Source: Stenogyne calaminthoides (taxonomy: Eukaryota > Streptophyta > Magnoliopsida > Lamiales > Lamiaceae). From it: a stretch of 64,000 bases of DNA. Shown piece after piece: positions 31,916 through 41,347 of this stretch (position 1 is the first letter of the stretch; each line of letters starts with the position of its first letter). The position numbers were made by a program, and so were the translations under genes. The DNA lies in assembly GCA_037126765.1 (NCBI GenBank), contig JBBCBC010000022.1, positions 372,001 to 436,000 on the forward strand. Direction: 5' to 3'. Below the pieces are notes generated by a model, which was not told the DNA's origin, ran no database searches, and was given only the letters and a program-made list of their open reading frames with translations.

Positions 31916-32337
31916 TGTTGCGAGTCGTTTTATTTGGAGAGTATTATGTGGCTAATTTGATAACAACTCACAAACAAAATGATAAATCGAACAAGAACAC
32001 TGCGGGAAGAACCATAGTTCTTCCCTGAAATGTGGGTGTAGGTATATAAGTTGAATGAGGAAAACATTCCATAATCTTTTTTACAATGAAAGGTCTCCTT
32101 TATATAAAGAGGACCAGCACGACAAATCATAAGCACGATAAATCGTTAAGCACGACAAATCGATAAGCACGACAAATCGATAAGCACGACAAGTCATGTG
32201 CATAAAGCATGACAAAACATATGCGTAAGCACGACAAATCATGTGGTCTCGGTGGGACCTGCTGACGTGCGATAATTCGTCCTGCTGACGTGTGATAAAT
32301 CTGGTAATGCTGACGTGTGATATATCTGAGCACAACA
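31916..32337 (-). repeat. 3' LTR of element B
   Basis: 422 bp. Contains short tandem AAGCACGACAAATCGAT words (about 32130-32240) and two GCTGACGTG(C/T)GATA words near the end. Confidence 0.88.
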
Positions 32338-32524
32338 ATAGCCCCCAAGATCGGGCTGTGACGTTGTTCAGAGCTTGATCTTGTTTCATGTCTCGACCAG
32401 ATTTTATGTTTTGTTGTATTGCAGTCACATTGTTTGCCTTCGAGCTTGCTCGGGTGTTGTATGAGATCTTGATCGTTCAGAATGAGCCCCTACATAGAGG
32501 ATCTTACCTTCGTCGTCGATCAAG

Positions 32525-33560
32525 TCTGTGCTCGTACTTCGAGGCGAACCCCATCATACAAGTCTTTTATGTGCTCGTATTTTGGGGGGAGCCCCGTCGT
32601 ACGAGTCTTTTTCTGACTCTTCGTTAGCCGGGGAGCCCGTCATCTGCAAGTCTTTTTTTCTTTCGTCGTTAGCCGAGGAGGCCGCCGTGCGAGTCTTTTT
32701 AAATATACTTTTCGTGCTTTGGGGGAGCCCATGTCGAGTCTTCTTGTCTTTCGTGCCGGGATGAGCCCGTCGTCTGAGTCTTTTACGTGTTTCACCGTGG
32801 GGGAGCCCTGGTCGAGCGAGTCTTTTTCTTTCGTGCTTCAGGGAGGGTCGTCTGAGTCTTTTAAGTCTTTCGTGCCAGATTGGGGAGAACCCGTCGTCGA
32901 AGTCTTTTTCTTTCGTACTTTGGGAGGAGCCACATCGTCTGAGTCTTTTTACGTACTTTCGTGGGGAGCCCCGTCGTAAAAAGTCTTTTATGTGCTTTCG
33001 TATTCGAGGAGAACCCGTCGTCTGAGTCTTTTCGTACTTTCGTGCCGGGGTGCCCCATCGTCTGAGTCTTTTTTTGTCTTTCGTGCTTTGGGGGAGCCGT
33101 CGTCTGAGTCTTTTACGTCTTTCGTGCTTGAGGAGAACCCGTCGTCTGAGTCTTTTTTGTCTTTCGTGCTTTGGGAGGAAGAACCCGTCGTACAAGTTTT
33201 TTACGTGCTCGTGCCGGGAGGAAGCCTGTTGTCTGAGTCTTTTCTGTCTTTCGTGCCTTGAGCCCCGTCGTCTGAGTCTTTTTCTTCTTTCGTGCCGGGA
33301 GGAGCCCGTCGTATAGTCTTTTACGTGCTTTTCGTGCCGGGAGGAGCCCCGTCGTCTGAGTCTTTTTTGTCTTTCGTGCTTTGGGGAGCCCGTCATACGA
33401 GTCTTTTACGTCTTTCGTACTTCAAGGGAAGCCCGTCGTCTGAGTCTTTCTGTCTTTCGTGCCGGGGAGCCCGTCGTCTGAGTCTTTCGTCTTTCGTGCC
33501 GAGGAGAACCCGTCGTCTGAGTCTTTTAGGTCTTTCGCTTTGGGGAGAACCCATTTTATG
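32525..33560 (-). repeat. Array 1 of element B: degenerate repeats of about 42-46 bp
   Basis: About 24 units of the form CGTCGTCTGAGTCTTTT, then (ACGT)CTTTCGTGCC, then GGGGAGCC. Unit length drifts by a few bases. GC-rich relative to surroundings. Confidence 0.85.
32554..33396 (-). CDS. 280-aa Arg/Lys-rich repeat ORF across array 1, doubtful
   Basis: Reverse strand, same sense as element B. Repeats of about 14-15 residues with the theme SSRHERQKRLRRRG, giving a strongly basic polypeptide. The frame stays open across about 19 units although unit lengths vary, partly because units without stops repeat themselves. No known domain. It could be an accessory nucleic-acid-binding protein or, more likely, an incidental frame. 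Confidence 0.25.
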   Translation of the reverse strand: MTGSPKHERQKRLRRRGSSRHEKHVKDYTTGSSRHERRKRLRRRGSRHERQKRLRQQASSRHEHVKNLYDGFFLPKHERQKRLRRRVLLKHERRKRLRRRLPQSTKDKKRLRRWGTPARKYEKTQTTGSPRIRKHIKDFLRRGSPRKYVKRLRRCGSSQSTKEKDFDDGFSPIWHERLKRLRRPSLKHERKRLARPGLPHGETRKRLRRRAHPGTKDKKTRHGLPQSTKSIFKKTRTAASSANDERKKDLQMTGSPANEESEKDSYDGAPPKIRAHKRLV

Positions 33561-33591
33561 AGTATTTTTTATGCCCGTGGGAAAATGGTCT

Positions 33592-33965
33592 TCGGGGGCA
33601 GCTCGTTGGAGAGAGCCAGATAGGATCCTACTCGAGACGAGTAGGTTTTCAGAGATGGCTCGTCAGAGAGAGCCGAATGGGATCCTGCTCGAGATGAGCA
33701 GGTCTTCTGAGATGGCTCGAGAGAGAGAGCTAGATGGGATCCTACTCGAGATGTCTTGGTCTCTTTGAGATGGCTCGAGAGAGAGAGCTAGATGGGATCC
33801 TACTCGAGATGAGCAGGTCTTCTGAGATGGCTCGTGAGAGAGAGCTAGATGGGATCCTACTCGAGATGAGCAGGTCTTCTGAGATGGCTTGTGAGAGAAA
33901 GCTAGATGGGATCCTACTCGAGACGAGCAGGTCTTCAGAGATGGCTCGTCGAAGAGAGCCGGAGA
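33592..33965 (+). repeat. Array 2 of element B: 57-bp repeats
   Basis: Six units with GAGATGGCTCG at 33651, 33708, 33768, 33825, 33882 and 33939. Spacing is 57 bp except one of 60, always a multiple of three. On the + strand (antisense to B) each unit reads MARERELDGILLEMSRSSE, 19 residues. GGATCCTACTCGAGA is the most conserved core. Confidence 0.88.
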
Positions 33966-34239
33966 TACTTGAGGGAGCTAGGAGAGTTTGCGCTCATCGT
34001 CGACCACTTACGGCGAAAGCAACAGGACTTTCCTCCGTCTCCAGATTAGACATTACCGCGGCGATGAAAGTAAATTTTTTGCAATTGCCGTCAATTACTT
34101 TACGGCGAAAGCGCCATGACCTTTACCCCAGATAAATCGCCCGACCGGGATCGAGGTGGTCTTACAAGAGAGCCATAGTCGATGAAGGCAAACAGGTTAA
34201 TGCTGATAGAGGCGGACCGGTCACGCCAAAACAAGAAGC

Positions 34240-35520
34240 CAACATCTCATCGCCGAGAAGGAGGAGAATACTTTGCTAAAACGGCGAATCGACATCGCCG
34301 AGATAGCAGAAAAGCCGACACCGGAGGAGGTGGGCGGTCGCCGCCGTGTGAAAGCCGATTTATCTTCATCTTCGGAAGGCGGAGAATACTTTCGCTAAAT
34401 GGCGGATCGACATCGCCGAGATAAAGAAAAGTCACCGCCGAGGAGGCGGGCGTCGTCATTGTGAAAGTCGACGATCTCATCACCGTAGAATACGGAGAAT
34501 ATTTTCGCTAAAACGGCGGATCGACATCGCCAGATAGCGAAAGTCGGTTAATCGGAGCAGTAGGTCGGTCGCCGCCAGGAAAGCCTATTTATCTCATCGC
34601 CGAGAAGGCGGAGAATACTTCACTAAAAACGGCATCGACGACATCGCCAGATAGCGAAAGCCGACGGCGGGAGCATGGGCCGGTCGTCAGCTGCGGAAAG
34701 TCTACTTATCTCATCACCGGAAGGCGGAGAATACTTCGCTAAATGCCGGGATCGACATCGCCGAGATAGCGTAAAGCCGACGCCGAGGAGGCGGGTCGTC
34801 GCCGTGAAAAGCCGACGATCTCATCGCCGGTAGCGCGGAGAATACTGCTAAACCGCGGGACCGACATCGCCGGAAGTTAGCGTAGTGCTCGACGCGAGGT
34901 GAGGCAGGTCGTCGTCGTTGTAGAAAGTTCGACTTCATCTCATCGCCGAGAAAGCGGAGAATACTTCGCTAAAATTGCGGATCGACATCGCCGAGATAGC
35001 GGAAAGTATCGACGCCGGGAGGCGGGCCGGGTCGCCGCCGCCAGGAAAGTCGACAAACTTATCGCCGGAAGCCGCTGAGAATACTTTCTAAATGGCGGAT
35101 CGACATCGCCGAGATAGCGAAAGCCGACTTCGAGGAGGCGGCTGGTCGCCATTGCAGGAAAGCCGACGCATCTCATCGCCGAAGAAGGGAGAATATTTTA
35201 GCTAAAAACGGCCGATCGACATCGCCGAGATACGGAAAGTTTATACCGAGGCGGCGCGGCCGGTCGCCGTCAGGAAAGCCGCATTTATCTCTATCGCCGA
35301 GAAGGTGGAGAATATTGCTAAAATGGCGGATCGACATCGCCGAAGTTAGCGTAAAAGCCGACGCCGAGGAGGCGGGCTGGTCGTCGCTGTGAAAGGCGAC
35401 GATCTCATCGCCGAGAAGGCGGAGAATACTTCGCTAAAATGGCGGACTAGACATTGCCGAGATAGCGGAAAGCCGACGCCGAGGAGGCGGGCTGGTCGTC
35501 GCCGTGGAGGCTGACGATCT
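34240..35520. repeat. Array 3 of element B: repeats of about 112-120 bp
   Basis: About eleven degenerate units with GGCGGAGAATACTTCGCTAA, GGCGGATCGACATCGCC, GAGATAGCG, AAGCCGACG and GATCTCATCGCCG. Unit starts judged from GAATACTT lie near 34268, 34386, 34498, 34613, 34729, 34851, 34963, 35079, 35192, 35311 and 35425. Many one-base indels break all frames. Confidence 0.85.
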
Positions 35521-35805
35521 CATCGCCGAGAAGGCGGTATTGCCAGCGCCGAGAGGCGGGCATAATCATCGCCGAAAAGGCGGCAGTGCCTGCGCCGAGT
35601 AGGCGGGCATAATCATCGCCATAAAGGCGGTAGTGCTTGCGCCGAATAGGCGGGCATAATCGTCGCCGAAAAGGCGGTATTGCCAGCGCCGAGTAGGCGG
35701 GCATAATCGTCGCCGAAAAGGCGGTAGTGCCTGCGCCGAATAGGCGGGCATAATCATCGCCGAAAAGGCGGTATTGCCAGCGCCGAATAGGCGGGCATAA
35801 TCGTA
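35520..35805. repeat. Array 4 of element B: 47-bp repeats
   Basis: About six units of CGCCGAAAAGGCGG, TA(T/G)TGCC and AGGCGGGCATAATC, with starts at 35567, 35614, 35661, 35708 and 35755. Spacing is exactly 47 bp, so the frame rotates every unit. This is a higher-copy, better preserved array than its neighbour. Confidence 0.9.
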
Positions 35806-35929
35806 CAAGTGGCTTTTTTGTAATTTGGCCGGTAGTGCCCATTTTCTTCTGAATGAATTCGAACATTGTGTTTGTCTATGTCCCCTCCTGACTTCTTTAG
35901 TTTTTGATTGTATTATTGAGGTGCAATCG

Positions 35930-36240
35930 GTTGATCGTCTTATTTAGGTGCGACCAGATGAGTTAACTTTATGCAACCCCCCCTTTCTTAGTTCGCGATA
36001 GTCTTATTTAGGTGCGATCACTTCGTACTCGGGCCGTCTTATTTAGGTGCGACCCCGCACTCATCACTCGCTTTTACTACGGGTATCTGTAAGTACGAGT
36101 CGTCTTTTGCGACTGCGTACCCATTACTCGCTTTTTGCTGCGGGTATCAGAGTATGAACTCGTTCGTCAGGTGAACATAGACTTCGGCTCGTTCGTCTTT
36201 GTTCGGGTCATCCGGCTTAGGTGCGACCTCTAGTAGGCAC
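35930..36240. repeat. Short repeats with TCTTATTTAGGTGCGA and ACTCGCTTTT
   Basis: CGTCTTATTTAGGTGCGACC recurs four to five times and TACTCGCTTTT(T)(G/A)CTGCGGGTATC twice. No frame. 36240-36530 holds only low-complexity and GGGCCCA-rich sequence. Confidence 0.65.
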
Positions 36241-36533
36241 GGCCAAATTAAATGTAAATAAATGAATGAATGAAAAGCCACTAGGACATAAATATAATAA
36301 ACCTGGTGGGGTGGGTAAAAGGACTACCCGTAGATTCTTTGAGTAGCTCGCGAGACTCCGGGTGCTCGGCTAATTTTCTTCTCACCGAACCCTGCCGCTG
36401 CCCACTTTTTTTTTTTTTTTTGGGCCGAAAATCTGGGCCCACAAATTAAACAACCAACAGCCCAAGCCCACACATTAAATAGTCCAACTACTTGGGCCCC
36501 AATATTAATAAAAAACCGGGCCCAACTATTTAA

Positions 36534-37616
36534 TTACGTTTGGGCCCAACCATAATAAAATAGGCCAGGCCCAAACATATGTTCCCATCTTTTGAAGTCA
36601 GGCCCAAAAATTGGGATCAGATCAAAACGGTATAAACGTGTTGTGTTCCAGATGAGCTCACCTCCCAATGCCAGAAATGCTCCAAGGCGGTGCCGTTTCG
36701 GCTGGCGCCGCCGAGTCGATGGCGCCGCGATTCGAATTTCGGCTGAGAACGGAGATGGGCGATGATGGCAACTCTCTGGTTGGGGCCTCGGATGCACGGC
36801 GGCGTAGGTGAGGCGGTGTTGATTTTGGGGCAGAGGCGGTGGCTGCTCGGCGGCTTCCGCCGTTTTGAAGCGCGGAGGCTCTGGTCTCGATGTGGAGTAG
36901 CGACGGAGCCGTGACGAGGCTAGGACGAAGGCGAGGGCGACGACGGTTTGGATATTTCGGGCGAGTGGCGATCGGCGGCGGTGGCTGAGTTGTCGGTGGT
37001 GCCTGGTACGGCGACGCCGGTGCAGCGGCGGAGGTAAGGCGGCTTTGCGGTAGGGTGAGTCAGAGGTGATAGCGACGCCGGCCTCCGTGGAATCGGGACG
37101 GTGGAGGTGAGGCGGCTTCACAGCCCCTTTCTTCATCCTCCTCTCGCCTTTTTTCCTTTTTTTTGTATGTATCTGTGTATGTATATGTGAGTCTGTGTCT
37201 GCTGGATTTTTTGCTTGGGGGTTTTGATTTTGGATTTTGGGGGTTACCGATGACGAGGCCATGGAGCCAAAGGTAGCGGAGGTGAGGAGGTGCCGCGGCG
37301 GCGCGTGCACCGGGGGGAACTTCCTCCTTCTCCTTCTGTTTCCATGTATCTGTGTATACAGGGGTGTTTTTTCTGAGTTTTTTTGTCTCGAATTTGTTTT
37401 GAGGAAGATGATACTGGATGTGATTCTCATTTGTGGGGTTTTTTCTTCCTCTGTATTTGTGTTGAGAAATAGGAACAGGGCTTCTTCTGAGTTCCAATTT
37501 TTTTCAATCTTTGCATCAAGTCGTCGAGCTTTCTTGACTTGATTCTTGAATTTGAAGATTCGTTGTTGTTCTTGATCAACTGTGGTTTCAATCGCGTACC
37601 CTCCTTCTAGCGCCAT
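36534..37616 (-). CDS. 360-aa ORF at the 5' end of element B, function unknown
   Basis: Starts MALEGGYAIETTVDQEQQRI with the ATG overlapping the primer site, i.e. at the usual gag position. Residues 1-45 look like a real N-terminus (charged, helical, RIFKFKNQVKKARRLDAK). From residue 50 on the sequence is Pro, Arg and His-rich and looks like GC-rich non-coding DNA read by chance (PPPLPQNQHRL, RRRRTRHHRQ). No capsid, zinc knuckle or protease motif. It may be a leftover gag start or a gene fragment picked up by the element. Confidence 0.3.
   Translation of the reverse strand: MALEGGYAIETTVDQEQQRIFKFKNQVKKARRLDAKIEKNWNSEEALFLFLNTNTEEEKTPQMRITSSIIFLKTNSRQKNSEKTPLYTQIHGNRRRRRKFPPVHAPPRHLLTSATFGSMASSSVTPKIQNQNPQAKNPADTDSHIHTQIHTKKRKKGERRMKKGAVKPPHLHRPDSTEAGVAITSDSPYRKAALPPPLHRRRRTRHHRQLSHRRRSPLARNIQTVVALAFVLASSRLRRYSTSRPEPPRFKTAEAAEQPPPLPQNQHRLTYAAVHPRPQPESCHHRPSPFSAEIRIAAPSTRRRQPKRHRLGAFLALGGELIWNTTRLYRFDLIPIFGPDFKRWEHMFGPGLFYYGWAQT
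37600..37615 (-). other. Candidate primer site of element B
   Basis: Reverse strand TGGCGCTAGAAGGAGGG two bases inside the LTR. TGGCGC starts are common in plant Ty3-type primer sites. Confidence 0.55.
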
Positions 37617-37617
37617 T

Positions 37618-38024
37618 TGTTGCGAGTCGTTTTATTTGGAGAGTATTATGTGGTTAATTTGATAACAACTCACAAACAAAATGATTAATCGAACAAGAAC
37701 ACTGCGGGAAGAACAATAGTTCTTCCCTGAAATGTGGGTGTAGGTATATAAGTGGAATGAGGAAAACATTCCAGAATCTTTTTTACAATGAAAGGTGAGG
37801 TCCTTTATATAAAGAGGATCAGCACGACAATCATAAACACGACAAATCGATAAGCACGACAAATCGATAAGCACGACAAGTCATGTGCATAAAGCATGAC
37901 AAAATATATGCGTAAGCACGACAAATCATGTGGTCTCGGTGGGACCTGCTGACGTGCGATAATTCATCCTACTGACGTGTGATAAATCTGGTAATGCTGA
38001 CGTGTGATATATCTGAGCACAACA
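37618..38024 (-). repeat. 5' LTR of element B
   Basis: 407 bp, TGTTGCGAGTCG to GAGCACAACA. It differs from the 3' LTR mainly by loss of one or two AAGCACGACAAATC units, so B is fairly young. Confidence 0.88.
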
Positions 38025-38653
38025 ATATGTATTCTTGCAATACAGGTATATCTCATAAATTCAAGAAGATACAAATCTTGGAATCTTTATCCTTGTTTTT
38101 TCGAAAATGACCATAACAAGAGAAGGTGAGATTTTTATGGAATATCTTAAATTATGGAGAAAAGAATATATGAAATATATTCAAGATTTCTTGGAGATCA
38201 AGAAAATATTTTTCCTCCCTATTCCATGTTGAAAAAATCGGCCACCACCTATCTATAAATAGGGGATGATTTCTTCATCCCCATGTACAACTCCATGTGC
38301 TGGAAAAATTAGTAAATCCACAAAGGTGGTGCAACAAATTTTTTATTTTTCCTTTTGTTAATTGTTCGCGAGCTTCCTTCCACCGGATTGACGAGCAAGG
38401 ACTAGGGAATACTTGGGAAGGCTTTTTGGTGTGTTCTTATCGATGAGACCATTGCCACTCCAAGAGGTTAGTTCACGTAAACCAGTAGTAATTCGCGTCG
38501 TAGGATTTATGTGATTTGTTTTATATGCATGATTTGTTGTTGAATTATTATTTGAATTAATATATGATTAATTCATGCTAGTAATAATTGTTAGAATTAA
38601 ATTTGTATTTAAATATTCATCCGAATAGATCCAAGGCAATTAATTCCCCAACA

Positions 38654-39822
38654 AGCTGGTATCGAGCCTCGGTTTTGGGCTCGAATTTCAAATTGTAATT
38701 TAATTCGTTTTTCATTAAATTTGAAATTGGATAGTAGAATTGCTAGATCTTTTTTTTCGGTATCCAATTGTCATGGAATTTAATGTGTTTATTTATGCAT
38801 GCATATAAATTGTGGTTTTTTAATTCTATAGATTCGAATTCGTTTTTGCCTCGCAAGCGAAAATCCACGAGTAGATTAGAATTTGTTTGATTTGATCAAT
38901 GTAATAGACTATTCTAGATCTAGGTTTATTTACTTTTTGTAACAAATTAAAACGGTCCGAAACGGAGGCGGAGACGAAGAATTAAAAGACGGATCGTAAG
39001 GCGTAAACGAGATTAATGCTGTCATGCCGAAAACTTTGCAAAGGCGGAGGCCACGCGTCTGGCGCGGCGACGCGGATGCCGGGCTAAAAGACGGGCCGCA
39101 GGTTTTTCGGCGAGAAAGGGGCGGGCGGATCAACCCAGTATGAAGAGTTGTGCGAGGGCGCTGCTACGGTGGGCGATGCTGCCGTGGACGGGAAGGGCGC
39201 GAAGCGTCTTGGTTACGCGGGGCCAGGGAGGGTGCGAAGCGGCGGTCTGCGACGGGCGCTTGAAGCCTTAGCGAATCCTTGACGCCGACCCCGAGAACTA
39301 TCCCCAGCGTTACTTGGGCGGTGTCTTATTTGGGTCTTCTGGCATTTATGACCCTCCCACGAGGCTCGTTCAAAAATATAGCTTTCCACGTGAATAAATT
39401 CCCCCCACTGGACGGTCAAAATATAGCTTTCACATGAATAAATTCCAAATGGATGATTGTGGATTTTTACTAGTGGCGACGATGACCCTCCCCACGAGGC
39501 TCGTTCAAAACGAAATAATAATTTTGTATTTAATCATGGTTATTACTTAGGTATAAAATTGATATGCATATACTTCCCAAGTCCCTGTCAATTTTATATT
39601 GGTCAAGTGGGAGCCAACTATTAATCTAGTTATTAAAGGTTTATGCTTTGTTCTTGTTTGTAACTGCTTGAATGTGTTTAAATAATGACCCACCCCACGT
39701 GGCTTATTTAAACTGTTTTTGAGATGTTGGTGATGCATGTTCATATTTTTTGAGATTTTAATATGAAACATGTGATCGAATTTTGTGATATATTTGTGCT
39801 TATGCATATTATTATTTATTTC
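38654..39822 (+). other. Leader of element A with primer site
   Basis: TGGTATCGAGCC at 38657-38668, three bases after the LTR, is a tRNA-Met-type primer site with one change. A GC-rich block of about 400 bp follows (38940-39330), then AT-rich sequence with GACCCTCCC(C)ACGAGGCTCG repeated at about 39348 and 39485. Homologous parts occur reversed in element C (47241-48824). No frame is credible. Confidence 0.7.
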
Positions 39823-40690
39823 GGTTCATCATGTCGCAACCTTTTAATCATTTATTCAATATACTTAAAGACAATTTGCTTATTGGTGAAAACTTCGTTG
39901 ATTGGAGTCGTAAACTTACTATTGTCCTCCTTTGCACAAAGCCGTGGCGAAGTTCTCACTACACCTAAACCGGAAAAAGCCAAATGATGAGTCAACTAAA
40001 AGCGGTTAAGAAAGAGTATCTTGTTGGAGCGTTCTAACGAAATGGCAAAGTGTACCATCTTAGCTTCAATGTCAGATGTGTTGCAACACCAACACCAGAA
40101 CGTTGAGACCGCTGCAGACATCATGACTAGTCTTAAAGCGATGTTTCAACATTAGAACCGTGTGGCTCGTCATATCACCATGAGGGACTTGCTCTCTATG
40201 AAAATGGTGGAGGGAACGCCCGTAAGGGAACACGTTCTACAGATGATGGCTCACCTTAACAAACTTGAGGTACTTGGCGCTGAATACGACATCGAGACCC
40301 AAATCAATTTCGTGCTCCACTCTCTGCCGAAAAGTTTTAAACAGTTCAGGCTGAACTACCAGATGAACAATCAGAAGTTCTCGATGCCTGATTTGTTGCA
40401 AGCTTTAGTCTCGGCAGAGGCGATATTGGGGGAAAAGAGCCAAGCCTTGGTGGCAAATGGACCTTCTTCTTCTTCTAGGCCAAGGGGTGGTAAGAACAAG
40501 AAAAAGGACAAAAGCCACAAGCAAGTGAACTCAAGTGTTTGCCAAAGGCAAAGAAAAGGTGAAGGGAGGTGGAGGAGTGAGCAAGCCAGCTAAGGGGAGG
40601 TGCTTCAAATGCGGTGAAAAAGGACATTGGAGGTCAGCATGTTCCAAACCCAAATGGAATGGAAAGAAAGGTAATTCTCACGCACTAGTT
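39823..40690 (+). pseudogene. Gag of element A
   Basis: Starts MSQPFNHLFNILKDNLL, like the gag of element C. The middle (40162-40593) has the UBN2-type capsid pattern MKMVEGTPVREHVLQMM, NFVLHSLPKSF and ALVSAEAIL. The frame then shifts into the zinc knuckle CFKCGEKGHWRSAC (about 40600-40650). Stops at about 39968 and 40155 and the frameshift near 40590 break it. Confidence 0.85.
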
Positions 40691-40698
40691 GTTGAAAC

Positions 40699-41347
40699 TT
40701 GCTTAGCGGCGTAAGCCTCCCATTTATGGGTGGTGGATACGGGATCCACCGATCATGTTTGTTTCACTTTACGAGGGGTTCAAGCGGACCCGACAACTTA
40801 GTGAGAGTGAGATCCTCATCTTTGGGCGATCTTACGAGAGTGGCGGTGAAGCGATGGGAGAAGTGCACCTGTCTTTTGAAGACAGAGTTTTAATTTTAAG
40901 AGATGTTCTTTACATTCATAGTTTTAGAAAGAATTTAATTTCTATTTCTAAACTTTACCTTGATGGATATTCGGTTACTTTTGATAAAGTTGTTACCATT
41001 TCTCTTTATGATAAATTTATCTATCATGGAACGTTGTCGAATAATCTCTATACAATTAACTGTGCACACCACTCACGAAATGCATCCTATAACACATCAA
41101 CTGTTTCCGATAAAAGAAAACGTTCATCAGACGTGAACGAGACACTTCTATGGCATCTAAGATTGGGAAATATTAATCCAAAGAGGATCCAAAGGTTGGT
41201 AAAAGACGGCTCACTGGAGTCTCTCCAAGTTGAACCAATTTCTACCTGCGAATCATGTTTGGAGGGTAAAATGACAAAGAGGGCATTCGGAGCCAAGGGA
41301 AATAAAGCCAAAGAAGTGTTAGAAATCGTTCACACAGACGTATGTGG
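40699..41347 (+). pseudogene. Protease and integrase zinc-finger region of element A
   Basis: Reads SHLWVVDTGSTDHVC (protease active site DTGS), then ILRDVLYIHSFRKNLISISKL, then the integrase HHCC domain LLWHLRLGNINPKRIQ...CESCLEGK, and VHTDVCG with the first catalytic Asp of integrase. In the zinc-binding LRLGHIN motif the second His is Asn (LRLGNIN), which would damage the finger. The gene is cut after VCG by element C and resumes at 50660. Confidence 0.85.

Larger units (their letters stand above)
31916..38024 (-). mobile_element. Non-autonomous LTR element B (LARD-like), 6109 bp
   Basis: LTRs 31916-32337 and 37618-38024 begin TGTTGCGAGTCG and end GAGCACAACA. Perfect 5-bp ATATG duplications lie at 31911-31915 and 38025-38029. 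Reverse-strand signals set the orientation: primer-like TGGCGCTAGAAGGAGGG next to the 37618 LTR and purine tract CTTGGGGGCTAT next to the 32337 LTR, both typical of Ty3-type elements. The 5.3-kb interior has four tandem arrays and one long ORF, with no protease, RT, RNase H or integrase motif. Confidence 0.85.
30697..38653 (+). repeat. 5' LTR of element A, split by element B
   Basis: Begins TGTTAGGATTATC and ends AATTCCCCAACA. It aligns to the 3' LTR at 53204-54985 when 31916-38029 (B plus one target duplication) is left out, giving about 1.84 kb. Its first 150 bases are clearly more diverged than the 3' LTR and the 60972 LTR. Confidence 0.85.

Noticed and set aside
32081..32428. Cys/Arg-rich reverse frames (CRAYRFVV repeats)
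   Set aside because: They come from short tandem AAGCACGACAAATCGAT repeats in the LTR of element B and do not keep frame in the second LTR.
32525..35805. Repeat arrays as a CRISPR-like or satellite locus
   Set aside because: Units are contiguous without unique spacers, lie between matching LTRs with a 5-bp target duplication, and the window is plant nuclear DNA.
38930..39419. Reverse-strand frames in the A leader
   Set aside because: Same GC effect; the frames lie antisense in a leader between primer site and gag.
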